Part shown: in pieces, positions 36,661 through 49,149 of the stretch
How positions within the stretch are numbered: position 1 is the stretch's first letter
Layout of the letters: every line of letters begins with the position of its first letter
NCBI RefSeq assembly: GCF_029168945.1
Contig: NC_083601.1
Coordinates: 30,803,660 to 30,867,659, forward strand
Source: Cannabis sativa
Taxonomy: Eukaryota; Streptophyta; Magnoliopsida; Rosales; Cannabaceae
Direction: 5' to 3'
Length of the DNA stretch: 64,000 nt
Notes under the pieces: generated by a model
What the model saw: the letters and a program-made list of their open reading frames with translations, nothing else
What the model was told of the DNA's origin: nothing
Database searches by the model: none
Position numbers and translations under genes: made by a program

Positions 36661-36882
36661 ATATGATTTTGTCCTGTTATTATACTTTCACGGATTGTAA
36701 TCCGTGATGTACGGTAGCCGTCAGATGAGTGAGTTATTTGATCTAACGGCTGAGATTGATCTAGAGATAATTAGGGTTAAAAAGTAGAAACGTACCCTGA
36801 CACTCATTTAATGTACCCTGAGACCCATCTAATGTACCGCGACATACATTCCGTGAAAGTACATCACGCGACAAAATCATAT
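36661..36882. mobile_element. 222-bp MITE
   Basis: The ends are inverted: ATATGATTTTGTC at the left and GACAAAATCATAT at the right (13 of 13). Inside is a perfect small palindrome CACGGATT-GT-AATCCGTG, and a matching TCCGTGAAAGTAC word sits near the right end. A further partial left end (ATATGATTTTGTCCCGTG) starts at 36891, so a second truncated copy may adjoin. No coding sequence. The superfamily is not assigned. Confidence 0.7.
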
Positions 36883-36890
36883 ATATGTGA

Positions 36891-38497
36891 ATATGATTTT
36901 GTCCCGTGAAAATACAAATCTTTTCATATAGCACAAGAAATAACATTAAAAATAAATAAATTTTATGCTACATACCTCTTGGATCGATCGAGTTGAAATA
37001 TCATCTTCTTACATTTCAAAAAATAGAAATTGACATATTTTTTTCATTGACAAATTGAGTATTCTCATGGAACACTATTATGGTACTCAACATATATTAC
37101 TTAGGGAAATTTTCATTAGTATACCTAATAGATATTTTAATAATATAATTGACGTCCATTAATTTAATATCTTTCTATTAGCGTAACACGTCAGCATCCT
37201 TACCGTAAATCAAAATAAGTCCATATCAGTATCCCAAACACAAAACCTGCACCATATTCTTCCTCTAATTAGGGGACTAATTAATGGGTCCTTTGAAAAA
37301 CGCATTAAACACAATACTGAAAATAAAATCTTTAAATTTATAACCAAAAAAAGAATATTAAAATCTCAACTTGAATCATTCTCACAAAAAGAAGAAAAAA
37401 AACTCCATTAACGAACAAAAAAGCTTCGTTCACAAACAACACAACATCAATCAATCATTTATAACCAAAATCATTTCTCAGACTACTGACAAGATCTACA
37501 AAATCTTACTGCGATCATATATAAGATCAAAGTCACAATTTGAAACCATTCTCACCAACAAAAACTCCATTAACGAGCAAAAAAAGCTTCGGTTATGGTC
37601 GCCACAAGATCGATCATGAGTTCAGTATCGAAACTGTTCCTCAAACTACCGAAAATACCTAAAAATTAGAGACGGAATCATTGTTGGACATAGGAACAAC
37701 TCAATCGATACTTTAAAAAAAATGATCCAAAACTTACTCTCTTTTGTTCTGTTTTTTTTTTTTTTTAGTTTTCCTGCATTTCAAAAGTAACTTTTTAAAT
37801 GCTGATAAGAAACCAGTTAGTTACTTTTGAGTAAAAAAAAATATTGTTGTTATTATTGTTTCATCTTTTCATGTTATCTTTTTTAATATACTATAAATAA
37901 CATCAATCAACTAACGTGCATCTATAATATAATAAACTTTTTCATCCTAGATTCTATTTTTTATTTAATTTTTTCACGTCTTCAAAATAATATTTTGGTT
38001 ACTTATAATGTTGATAAAAAATTAATTAGTTACTTTTACGTAAAAAAATAATTTTATATCATATACTTTGAGATACAATTTGGTTACCTCCAAAATTTAT
38101 TTGTAAACATCTTAATAATCAAATAGTTATTTTGAAGTTATATTATGGTATATCATTTAAAATTTACTTGGGCAACCTTATAGTTAATTTTTGAAACTAA
38201 TGAATTATCATATAATATAATAAGCTAACATTTTTATATACCGATTATTCTATATAAAATTTTCTTACTTTGAACCTACGTGTTTAATTCTATATTATAT
38301 TACATTATTTTATCGCTTTAAATACTTTTACATTACTTTTTTATTTTTCTTTTGTAACAATATTTATGTTACAATATGGTTCAAAAAAAATATTTATGTT
38401 ACAATAAAATATAATAAACTAAAAAAAAACTCACATAACAAATAAACTAATAGAATTTGTAAATAAATTAATAAACTTATAAGTTACAACAAGTTAT
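36891..38497. other. A+T-rich intergenic DNA with a short internal duplication
   Basis: No gene recognised. A word cluster around CTCCATTAACGA(A/G)CAAAAAA followed by GCTTCG occurs at about 37403 and again at about 37565, a local duplication of unknown origin. The 82-codon frame across it is low-complexity and not called. Confidence 0.4.
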
Positions 38498-39074
38498 GGT
38501 AGCGTTTAGTAACACTTTTATTTTTAAATTTTTTAATTACAAAAATAAAAGTAAAATTTTTGTTTTTAAAATTTTGATTTCAAAAAACAAAATGCGTTCT
38601 ATCACCAGTACTTTTATTTTAATTTTAGAAATAGAAAATAAAAGTGTATTCTGTAAATTTCATTCTTATTTTTATTGGTTGATTTTATTTAAGTTGGGTT
38701 TGGGTCTGAAGCCGTGATCGGGGGCCGGGTGGTCGAGAGTCGGGGCCAGGGTCCAGGTCCGGGTTCCAAGGTCTAGGTTAGAGTCAGAGTCGAAAATATT
38801 GATTAAGAAAAAAAATTGTTTAAAAAAATTTAGAAAGTAAATTTTTTTGTTTTCAAAATTTTTAAAAATTTTAATTCTCAACTAAAAAATTGAAAAGTGA
38901 AAACAGTTTTATAGAGCATGATTTTAGAAAATATTTTCACTTTCAGTATGGAAAATATTCCAACTGATTTGTTACCTATGTTGGTGACGGAATTTGAAGG
39001 TTAATAAAAGTTTAATTTTCCTTTCAAAAAAATAAAAATAAAAAATTGATCAAAAAAGTGTTACCAAACGCACC
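38498..39074. mobile_element. 577-bp TIR element (MITE)
   Basis: The left end GGTAGCGTTTAGTAACACTT and the right end, reversed, GGTGCGTTTGGTAACACTTT are inverted over about 21 bp with one gap and one mismatch. TTAT lies directly outside both ends, a possible target duplication. The interior includes a GC-rich patch (38700-38770) with repeated GGTCCAGG-like words. Non-coding. Confidence 0.65.
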
Positions 39075-41116
39075 TTATATTTAATAAACTAATAAGGTAC
39101 AATAAAGTTAATAAAAATTTTAAAATGGTACTAATCAGTATATATTTGAGATACATTTTTTGTTTCCTCCAAAATTTATTTGTGTACATCTTAATAATGA
39201 GTTAGTTGTTTTAGGTTATATTATAGTATCTTGTTATTTAAAATACATTTGATTTACTTTCAAGTTTATTTTTGAAACTAATGACTTGTCATATAGTTGG
39301 TTAATTATGATATCGATAAGATACCAATTGGTTACTTTTAAAACTATATGTTTATTTTTTAAATATATTATGTTGTTTAAGATACTTTCACATTATTATC
39401 ATAATATAAATATATATACTTTTACGTTACTTTGTTACAATAAATAAAATAAATCACATAGTTTATTAGTAAATATTTTAGATATCTAAATTAATCACCG
39501 TTATTTTAAAGTTATATTATAATATCTTAATATTATTTAAGATACATTTTTGATAATATTAATTTATTGTAAAAACTAATTAATTATCATAGTATAACAT
39601 AATTCAATTAACTAAATTCTAAAATAAATGTTAATTAAGATTAAAAAAAATAAAGAATGGTAACTAATTAGTATGTGATTAGTATTATGAGTACCCTAAT
39701 AGTTTCTTTGATTCTCAAAATAGCGGGATAATATATGCTTTTCACATCTTCAAATGTTCACATTAAAGAATAAATCACAATACTATTTTTTTAGGCTTAA
39801 ACGAGTAATGTGGCTAAAAATTCTTTTTAAATATGAGAGAGAAATAAGAAAGAGAAAATGATTAAAGAGAGGGAAAGATGTCAAGTAGGTAACGTTAATT
39901 CTTGAAAAATAAACTTAAAATAAATAAAAATAAACTTTTTATTTTAAAACTAAATATTTATTTAAAAAATAAAAAAGTAAGCGTGTGAAACATAGTAATT
40001 AATATAAACATTGAGATAATGTACATTAAGAAAAAAAGTGCTAGGCATGTGGATTGCAAAGACTTAACATGCGAGCAAAAAAAACAAAACTAATTAAAAT
40101 GAAAACGGTATGAAAAGAACGGTAATTTTGATAATTTTAAAAATCACATCATTTATGTAAATAAAATATATTTTAAGACTCTAAATGTAAATTTTCCTAT
40201 TACTTATGCGGCATTTTTTTTTTTTTGTTAATTTGATAGTAATATCTAGCACCAATATCTTATATTATTATTGATAAATTAAATATCATGTTTCATATAA
40301 TTTATTTAATAATTATTCAAAAAAACATCACCTCGTAAACCTAATAAGAAAAAGTTAATAGTAATTAAATTAGAGTAATTTTGCTATGTATCTAGAAATA
40401 TTCCAATATCATTATCTATTTATTGAATGCTCTATTGACCTTCCTCAAGGGCAATTAATATATATTGCAAAATGTAGTAATAACATTAGTTGGGACCAAA
40501 TGCAGTACAAAATCATTAAAATCATCATCATGTAAGTCATATATTGAGACAACAATATGACACACAAAGGCAAGGTCTTGAAATTCTAATTAATATATAT
40601 ACCTCAATAAGAAAAAAATATAATAACAGATTATTTTTATTTACATAACATAATCAAATAGTAAGTACCATTTCTTACACACCATTTTCTCAAATTAATT
40701 ATTAATGATTCTCTTGACTATGTTCATAAACTTCGAAACCATATACTTATATCTCTCATAAATGAAAATCATACACATGTTTAAAAGAAAAGAATAAAAA
40801 GAATTATGTCTGTTAGGTGCCTTAATAAATTTTAATTTTTTATATATTAAAAAAAGAAATTAAAAAAAAAAAAAAAAGCACACATGTCACATGTGGCAAC
40901 AACATTACATGGGTACGCCAACTTTATCAATCACAACTATATATCACACAACAATATATATAATATTTAAAGACCTGAGGTATTGGCAGAATGTCTTATA
41001 TGTATAAATATATTTCTTCGAGTATCTTCACCGAAGTCGCTATATATATTATATATTGAAGTAAAGTAAAAACTTACCTAAATACATAATTAAAATATAT
41101 ATATATATGAAAAATA
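39075..41116. other. A+T-rich intergenic DNA
   Basis: No gene, RNA or complete element recognised; low-complexity A+T-rich sequence throughout. Confidence 0.4.
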
Positions 41117-42964
41117 TCTATTCTATATAAAGTGTGCCTATATAACTAAAATTCTTGGTTTATGAGAAATTCATGGGTGACTTTTTATTTTTATTTAATA
41201 AAATAATAAAATATTATTTTGTATATAATAAAATAATAATAAAACAAATCTCATTAATATTTGAACTGATATTTAAATTGAATATTTAAATATTCGAGAA
41301 TCACAACCCATTTAAAAAACTTATCTGTCCCTCTTAGAATATTTGAACACACTTATAAAAAATACATTATATAAACCCATATATCCCAACAGCCGGAGTC
41401 ACAAACCCATATATCCCATTCTCAATCGTATACATTATATAAAGCAGATAAATTTTGATTGCAATAAAAATTTACGAAAGATCTTGGAAGAAAAAAATTT
41501 GACTATAAAGTGAAAAAGAGATTTAGTATCATGATTATTAATAATTCTGAATTTATAACAATGTAAAATTATGTAAGGAAAAAATCATTACATAATTCCT
41601 TTTGAGAAAAATATGGGAAAAGTTTATGGTTTTATTTATATATATTGGGAAAAGTTTGCACAAATTTATATCTATTTTATATAAAGTGTGCTTATATAAT
41701 AAAATTCTTGGTTTATATGGGTGACTTTTTATTTATATTAAAAATAAAATGGTTTATGAGAAATTCATGGATCACTTTTTATTTATATATAATAAAATAA
41801 ATAAAATAAATCCTATTAAATCCAAAAAAATAAGATCGTTGTACATCTACGATTGGGTTTTCTTTAATTATTTATTGTATTCCTTTTCCTATTACAATTT
41901 GGACATTCCCATAGGATCACACATAATATTCCAATCCGCACTTCTTTTTTTTCTTCTTCACAACTTAATAACAAAATATATAAGTAATAATAATAAAAAA
42001 AAAACGTGACTTTTATCAAAGTTCACAAAACCAAGCATCAATGGCAAAAAAAACCCAACAAAGTTTACAGCTAACAAATGATTCTAAAAGCTCGGCATAT
42101 GCATTAGTTTGTAGGAGCAAAGTTTGTTAAAGTTACGTAATAATTTACATATATGTTGCAAACACAATATACCAAAAATAAAGAAGAATATGGAAGAAAG
42201 AAGAGACCAATATTCACATTTAGAAAGGCAATAGAGATAATAATAAAAACTTTTCATTTTTTTTCTTTTTTTTTATCAATTTTTTTTCTTTTTGAATAAA
42301 GATAAATATGAAATTTTAATCGTATAGAGTTTTATTTTAATAAAATATTGTATTTTAAAATAATTTAAATTCAAATAATTTAATAGTATTTTGTTATAGA
42401 ATACTATCACTTTTTGTATGGTTTTCACTTTTTGTCAATACTACCATATTCAATTTATCAACGAAAAAAATAGACAATCCACATATATGCGGACCCGGTT
42501 AGAATGAAAAGTGTAAAATACAAAAATTACACTATTGTCTCTATCGAAGCAACTGAAGATTGAAATCCACCAATGACTATCATTAGTTTTCTTATCTACA
42601 ATTTTTAGACAAATGCTATCTTCAATTATCAACAATTTAGAGATTGGTTTTTAATTTTCTTTTTATCTTACACCTATTTAAGTAATGTTTCTTTAAGTAT
42701 TGGAACATCAATTTTTAATTTATTTTTGGATTAACTTAAGAACATATTTAAATCATCAAGCTTTCTTAAACACTAATATATTGCATTCGGTATTCACTTT
42801 TAATTGACAACATTATAAACTATAATATTAGATACACATAATAATAATCTCACCTAATAACTAATAATATTTTTTCTTTAATTTTTAATTGTATCACTTT
42901 CAAATAACATAGAAAAAACTAGCATAAAGTTTAATATACGTGCCTCGCACGTAATTTTTGCTAG
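41117..42964 (+). mobile_element. Non-autonomous Helitron, copy A
   Basis: The 5' end is TCTATTCTATATAAAGTGTG preceded by A; the 3' end is CTAG at 42961-42964 followed by T, as expected for insertion between A and T. Eight bases before CTAG there is a perfect 7-bp hairpin, TACGTGC-CTC-GCACGTA (42937-42953), the hallmark of Helitron ends. A second 5'-like end (TCTATTTTATATAAAGTGTG) occurs at 41671, so the real mobile unit may be 41671-42964, with the outer part an older partial copy. No Rep/helicase coding sequence is present. Confidence 0.75.
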
Positions 42965-43622
42965 TATATATATATATAGTATATCAATAATCCATCTTTA
43001 AAAACAGTTGATTCTAAATTCAAATCCTTTCTATAGTGTCAATATTAAAAAAAAAAAAAAAAATCTTTAAAATATATATTCATCCTTCACTTAATTATAA
43101 TATACACAAAGTTTAAATTTACAAGTGTTAGAAAATCTTACATTGATAATGTGTTAAAATTAAATATAATATACTGCCAATTAATTTTAAGATAGAATCT
43201 CATACATCTTACCATACAGTCATCTATTCTTACTTCTTTCACCGAAAAGACCACCAAATATTATTAAGTATTATTATCTCGATAAGAGCCTTAATATAAA
43301 AGGACCTCAATATCTTACGGTCTCATTTTTGCCTTTATGCTATGAAATTATTTAATCTAAGTATTTTGTAGGTGTAGAGATTTGACCACACACGTTTTTA
43401 TGTGTAACATATGTTTGGCATGCATATGCCTTTAATTAAGTCCAAAAGAAGTGTAGGTCTTTATTGATTATTCATTCATAAGTTGAAACAAGGGCTAGCA
43501 TTTGTTCAAAGCAAAACTATATATAACAAAGGACCCAAGGATTCCATGCATATATATAATATAGATTCATTGCATTTACATTACTATTGATGAAAATAGT
43601 TTTATGTACAAATATATATATA
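42965..43622. other. A+T-rich spacer between the two Helitrons
   Basis: Nothing recognised apart from TA-rich simple sequence at its left edge. Confidence 0.4.
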
Positions 43623-45061
43623 TTTATTCTATATAAAGTGTGCCTATATAACATAATTCTTGGTTTATGAAAAATTTATGGGTAATTTTTTATTTATATT
43701 AAAAATAAAAAAGTTTATTATATTAAATATAAAATGGTTTATGAGAAATTCATGGATCACTTTTTATTTATATATAATAAAATAAAATAAAATAAATCCC
43801 ATTAAATCTAAAAAAAAATAGGGTTCCAGATTTTCTTTAATTACCGTATTTCTAACCCTATTTAATTATTTATGCCTTTTTTATAAACCCTATTTGATTA
43901 AAGTTAAGATTATAAGATTAATTCAAATTATTGTTCATATATTGATTAATCCCATTAATAAAAAATAATTCAATATATGAACCCTATTTGATTAATCTCA
44001 TTATAAAGTCTTTTCCTTTTAATTTTCCTTTTATTGATGATGCTACTTTATTCATATTAAGGTAGTGTTCTACTAGGAGATCTAACGAGTTTCGCCCCTT
44101 TGCTAATGGCCTCTAAGAGTTCAAATTCCAGTATTGTATAAATCTTCAATTTATTCTATTTCTTATATTAACTGAAATTTTGCTACTTTTTTTTTTTAAT
44201 TTACAACTTTATTGTTTATATCTTGTTAGGGACATTCATAGAAATTTGGGTTTCTTTGAAATATACAATTAATGAGCATTACTTTTTGATCATAGTGTGT
44301 TTTTCATGGCTGAAAACCTCAATAATCTCTATCATTTGATATCAAATAAAATAAAATTATCATGATGTATACATTATGGTTATTTAATGAGTAATTAGTG
44401 TGTTGAAATTGTCAAGCTGATATTTAGAATTGTTTATAATTGAATTATTTCTTTGTCAAAATTAATATTAAGTATATTTATATATTTATAGGTTTATCTA
44501 TTTTCTCTTAGATCAATCATGCTCATATAGCAAAAAAATCATACTCATATAGACATGTTATTTTTATTATGTAATTTACATCTTCTTAGTCATTATTTAG
44601 TTCACTTAAACCTTTTCTGATTATGGTAACTGAAGTTTTGTTTCTTTTAAGTACTCTATTACAAAGATCTGTATTACATGTATTATTTATTTTTAACTAT
44701 GAGGAGGTGGATTTCTTTATTGGGAAACATATAGCGTGACAAATTATTGTTCATATATTGAATAATTATTTTTGATTAATGGGATTCATATATATAACTG
44801 TATATATTGAATTCTTTATTCAAATAATTATTTTTGATTTTTACGTGATTATTTATTGTTCATATATCTAGAACCCTATTTGATTAAAGTTAAAATTATA
44901 AGATTAATTAATTTGTGATTTCTTCCTATACACATAATAGTAATCTCACCTAATAACTAATAATATTTTTTCTTTAATTTTTAATTATATCACTTTAAAA
45001 TAACATAGAAAAAACTAGCATAAAATTTAGTATACGTGCCTCGCACGTAGCTTTTTACTAG
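43623..45061 (+). mobile_element. Non-autonomous Helitron, copy B
   Basis: It shares its 5' region (TTCTATATAAAGTGTGCCTA, then ATTCTTGGTTTATGA) and its last 60 bp with copy A. It ends with the same hairpin TACGTGC-CTC-GCACGTA (45033-45049) and CTAG at 45058-45061 followed by T. The leading TC has become TT, a sign of age. The middle differs from copy A. There are no open frames of interest. A tRNA-like patch near 44065-44135 (GAGTTCAAATTCC) was examined and not accepted as a tRNA. Confidence 0.72.
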
Positions 45062-45091
45062 TATATATATGTCTTTATATGTATATGTATA

Positions 45092-46958
45092 TGTTGGGTT
45101 TTGTGCCCTAAATAAAACTCATTTCAATATAATCAGATTTACTAGTTAATAAAGATCAGAAATAACATTTTATGTTGCATGGTTCACATGATTTATTTCA
45201 TGATTATATTTAATGTATAAATTCTATTAAGTCCAGAACATATGTATTTGTTAATGATTATAGTGTTGTCAGCACAGTGTAATATAATCTTGATAATATG
45301 TTCGAAAGTTTAATTCCCTGATTTGTCAGTTCACTGGATTTAGACTGGCATGATAATCAGCGATAGGTATTCTTACACCTTGGATAAGTGTTATGTCCTT
45401 TCCAGGGCATTGACAAAGTTTACCAGTATCGGATGTATGGAGTATACATCGGAAGGGACCGATATTGAACTTTGATTAGATATGTTAAAATTTGTCGTAA
45501 TATCTATTCAATTTAATATCACCTAGTTGATCCTAGATCAAATGATCTTAATCCTGTGATTAGGTTCGATCTCAAGAGTATTATACATGTTCTTTGATTT
45601 GTTAGTTAAGCCTACTTTTGGGTCAGGGTGATACGTACATTTTGGGAACATGATAGTATAATTGAGTGGGAGCGCTAACATAGATATGGAATCTATAACT
45701 TCTATAGGTATTTAGAAGTGAAACGATGATATCCTTCGAGCTTGGCTAAACAGAGATAAATGGTTGAGTACTCATTTCACTTCGCTAAAATATCATTTAT
45801 ACGAAGCTAAGTGTTTAAGGATAAAATACATTGAAGGGTGTAACGGTAATTTAGTCCCGATTCAATGTAGATCATCTATTAGAGGATCATTGATCAAATT
45901 AGGATTATAACAATGGATAATTAATAGCGTATCTATATCGTGGAACATATAGAGCGTTCTATATAACTGAGAGTGCAATTCCAAGTTCTAAGAGTGGATT
46001 CAATAAGGAATTAATAAGTTAGGGAATTTACTTGGTAAATTCGGTTCGGCTTATTGGAAGCTCGGTTATATAGGCCCATGGTCCCCATACTAGTTGAGAT
46101 CATACTGCTTGTAAGACTCATTAATTGATTTTAATTAATCAATTATAATTCTAAAATTAGACTATGTTTAGTTTATGAATTTTTCACTAAGCAAGGGCAA
46201 AATTGTGAAGAAAAGAGATTCTAGGTTTTATTTGTTAATTAAGAGACTTTATATGTCTAATTAATAAATATATTAAATGACAATATTATTTAATAATTAA
46301 TTTTTAGTTATTAAATAATTAGAATTGGCATTTAAGTGGTTAAATTAGAAAATTGGCGTTTTTGAGAAAATGGGATGGAAAAATGACAAAATGTCAAAAT
46401 TGCAAAGTGGGCCCAATCCACAATCCATGGCCGGCCACACTTAGTGGATTTTACCATTTATTTTTCTATTATTTTAATGCCAAATAATTCTAACCTAAAC
46501 CTAGGTGGTTACCTATAAATACGTAGTGATGGCTTCAGGAAAAAGGTGATGCATCTCATTCCTTCAGAGAAAATTCTAAGCTTTCTTTCCTATACCCTAA
46601 CCGCCACTTTTCCTCTCCTTTTCTTCTTCAATTTTCGAATCTTGAGTGAATGAGTGCCCACACACATCAAGTGGTATCTCAATCATAGTGTGGAAGATTG
46701 TGAAGAATCCAATCAACAAGAAGGAGAATCAGCATCAAGGAAGGAGAGAAAGAGATCCAGGTTCAGATCTTGGTGATGCTCTGCTATAGAAAGGAATCAA
46801 GGGCTAGAGATCTGAACGGAAGGAGTCATTATATATTCCGCTGCACCCAATGTAAGGTTTCCTAAACTTTATATGTGTTTATTTCATTGTTTTAGAATTC
46901 ATATTAGGATGTTAATGAAACATACTCGTTGGTAAATTTAGATCTTGGTAAAATATTT
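45092..46958 (+). repeat. LTR of a 1.85-kb-LTR family, plus orientation, right end eroded
   Basis: It begins TGTTGGGTTTTGTGCCCTAA and matches the reverse complement of 61617-63463 over its whole length. It carries a TATAAAT box at 46514-46520 and a downstream CT-rich leader-like segment. The final bases (CCAACA in the other copy) are not preserved, and no primer-binding site or internal retrotransposon sequence follows, so this is probably a solo LTR with a degraded 3' end. The full-length LINE inserted about 50 bp beyond it. Confidence 0.78.
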
Positions 46959-46995
46959 TTAAGTTATTGTTGGTATATATAGAAATATTATAATC

Positions 46996-47010
46996 AAATG
47001 AATGAATAGA
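46996..47010. repeat. Target-site duplication of the full-length LINE, left copy
   Basis: AAATGAATGAATAGA here is repeated exactly at 53251-53265 next to the poly(A) tail. A perfect 15-bp duplication fixes the LINE ends and implies a recent insertion. Confidence 0.92.
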
Positions 47011-47160
47011 TGCTTGTACTACTCTAGCATTTTTCTCTCTGTGAGAATGTTGGGATATCCAACTTGAGTTGTTTTCTACTCTTTAAAGTTTTAAAGTTTC
47101 AGTATTAAAGGCGGTTGGTAAGAAGCTTGAGGAGTATTTATTGTTTTCTCTGGTCTTGTC

Positions 47161-49149
47161 ATGGAGGAACTTAATGGCGAACGGAATGTAATGAATGAGT
47201 CTATGGAAGTAAATACGGAGGAGGAGGAGGTGGTCCCGAATTCTATACCATGTGATACTCAACCTTTTTCAACTGCAGAAAATGTGTCCACCGAAGGGGC
47301 AAACGAAGGAAGTTTACCAGAGAATGATGGGAATCATGACGAATTGGAGAATCTTAGAAAGGACTTTCTTGAATCCATGACAATGGAGTTAGAATCAGAT
47401 TTTGATCTAACTGATGACATTACTAATACGGGAGTTTTGGTTACTTTCTTTGAGGGTGTAGGAGTTTCAAGAAATAGATTGAAAGATATTCTCACCAAGA
47501 TTTGGAAGTTAAAAGGGAATTGGAGAATAAAGACTATGAGTGCAGGTCTGTGGGGGATATTTTTTGATCAAGAAGAAGACTGTGTGGAAATTCTTGATAA
47601 ACGTCCTTGGCTCATCAACGGAAAACTCTTAATCATTAAAGAGTGGCCAGCAGATGGAATTTGGAGCAAGGTTAATATGAAGAAAGCGGTTTTTTGGGTT
47701 CAGGCGTTTGGATTGCCAACTCCTTACTTGAATCCGATTAATACTCCTACCATAGCAGCCAAAGCAGGGACCTATATGGGCTGTGATACCGTTGATCGCA
47801 AAGTCATTATTCGAAGGGGGTTTTTCAAAATTCAAGTGGAATTGTCCACGGAACATCAACTCTCCTCCGGATTTTACTTAGACATACTAAGAGGTAGAAA
47901 GGAGTGGATACAATTCAGGTATTTTAAACTACCTAAAGTTTGTTATAACTGTGGTCATTTGGGACACGATAAGAATAATTGTTTTAGGCCCACGGCTTAT
48001 GTATATCCACCGGAAGGGAAGGCGGTGATGGCTTTCGGACCATGGATAAAGGCAGAAACAGCGGTTTTCAGTTGTTTCAATACCAGAAATCAGCTTGATT
48101 ACTTCAGGGAAGAATCCAACGGTCAAAGACCAAGTTGGCAACAGAGCAAGGTGAAACCAGTGGATGGAAGAGATAAAGGGAAACAACCAATCAATGGCAA
48201 GGAGGGGCAGAGTGTGTTGAATCACAAAGCTGTTATCAGACCGACAAAGAAGGTTATCAGGATCAACCAAAACACTCCAGGGGCTGTTTTAGGAAAAAAT
48301 TTGAAAGTAGTGCAGCAAGTCCATGCGGAGACAGCACTTACGCGCGAAGGAAGGACAAAGCAAGTAGAAGCAGGTTCTGAGTTGCCAAACAGAGGTAGGC
48401 GTGCCCGGTCAGCTTCTCCTCGATTAAGGAATAAACATCCACAAGGTAATTCTGCTGTTATTTCTGAAGATGATATTATAAAAAAATTCTCCTCGAGACC
48501 GGTCCCCACCCAAGATGATGCTAGGGTAATAACAACTATCATGGCCAATATTGGGCCTCATTACAGCCAAATGATAGAAGGCCCACATCATAAATTGTGT
48601 AAATCTCGACAACCTCATAATCACCCTGAAGTTACACATTTTCCTTGGCCTCCTTATGCTAAAGAGACTGGGCTTGCAGAAGAGTTAATGGGCCCTATTC
48701 AAGTTGACAAATTTGAGCCCAATCCGACCCTCTTTCATGACCCACTTGATGTAACGGAGCAAGTGCACCCATGCCCTCAAGCCCGAAAAAGAAAGGCTAG
48801 TTTGAATCTGGTTCCTTATGTTCCTAGAACAAATGAAAATACCAGAGAGTTCATACAAGAAATTCCACATTTACTACCTGTTGATACGAATAGGGGTGAG
48901 GTCTCTTTTAAGGTTGGGTCTGGAGCTACTTCATCCTCAACTAAGAAAGACAAAAGAAGAAGAAAGGGACCTGCTACCAGGTCATCAACAGGTAATGTCA
49001 ATGAAGCGAAAGGAAAAAATAAGATTGAAGGAGGAGTGGTCAGAAACTTGGAGAATACGCTGAATTTGGTGGAAGTTCGTGTTGATTGCATTCAGAACTT
49101 TCATACGGGCGAGGAGGCGGCCCTTATCAAGCCCCCTCCCTCCCAATGA
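47161..49149 (+). CDS. LINE ORF1 protein (DUF4283 RNA-binding domain and zinc knuckle)
   Basis: A 662-residue gag-like protein that should bind LINE RNA to form the retrotransposition particle. Residues 1-65 are acidic. A DUF4283 domain spans about residues 85-230, with characteristic WRIKTMSAGLWGIFF, DKRPWLINGKLLIIKEW and VFWVQAFGLP. A CCHC zinc knuckle, CYNCGHLGHDKNNC, is near residue 262. The remaining 390 residues are basic and low in recognisable structure, with a Lys/Arg run (KKDKRRRKG) near the end. The first ATG is used; it is preceded by 150 bp of leader. The stop TGA (49147-49149) overlaps the ORF2 ATG. The frame is intact. Confidence 0.92.
   Translation: MEELNGERNVMNESMEVNTEEEEVVPNSIPCDTQPFSTAENVSTEGANEGSLPENDGNHDELENLRKDFLESMTMELESDFDLTDDITNTGVLVTFFEGVGVSRNRLKDILTKIWKLKGNWRIKTMSAGLWGIFFDQEEDCVEILDKRPWLINGKLLIIKEWPADGIWSKVNMKKAVFWVQAFGLPTPYLNPINTPTIAAKAGTYMGCDTVDRKVIIRRGFFKIQVELSTEHQLSSGFYLDILRGRKEWIQFRYFKLPKVCYNCGHLGHDKNNCFRPTAYVYPPEGKAVMAFGPWIKAETAVFSCFNTRNQLDYFREESNGQRPSWQQSKVKPVDGRDKGKQPINGKEGQSVLNHKAVIRPTKKVIRINQNTPGAVLGKNLKVVQQVHAETALTREGRTKQVEAGSELPNRGRRARSASPRLRNKHPQGNSAVISEDDIIKKFSSRPVPTQDDARVITTIMANIGPHYSQMIEGPHHKLCKSRQPHNHPEVTHFPWPPYAKETGLAEELMGPIQVDKFEPNPTLFHDPLDVTEQVHPCPQARKRKASLNLVPYVPRTNENTREFIQEIPHLLPVDTNRGEVSFKVGSGATSSSTKKDKRRRKGPATRSSTGNVNEAKGKNKIEGGVVRNLENTLNLVEVRVDCIQNFHTGEEAALIKPPPSQ

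Noticed and set aside
44065..44135. tRNA-like patch with GAGTTCAAATTCC in Helitron B
   Set aside because: The B-box-like word has an extra base, no cloverleaf or acceptor stem could be drawn, and the A-box is poor.
46959..46980. Possible GTATA target duplication of the 45092 LTR
   Set aside because: The flank is TA-rich and the LTR terminus is not preserved, so the match is not informative.
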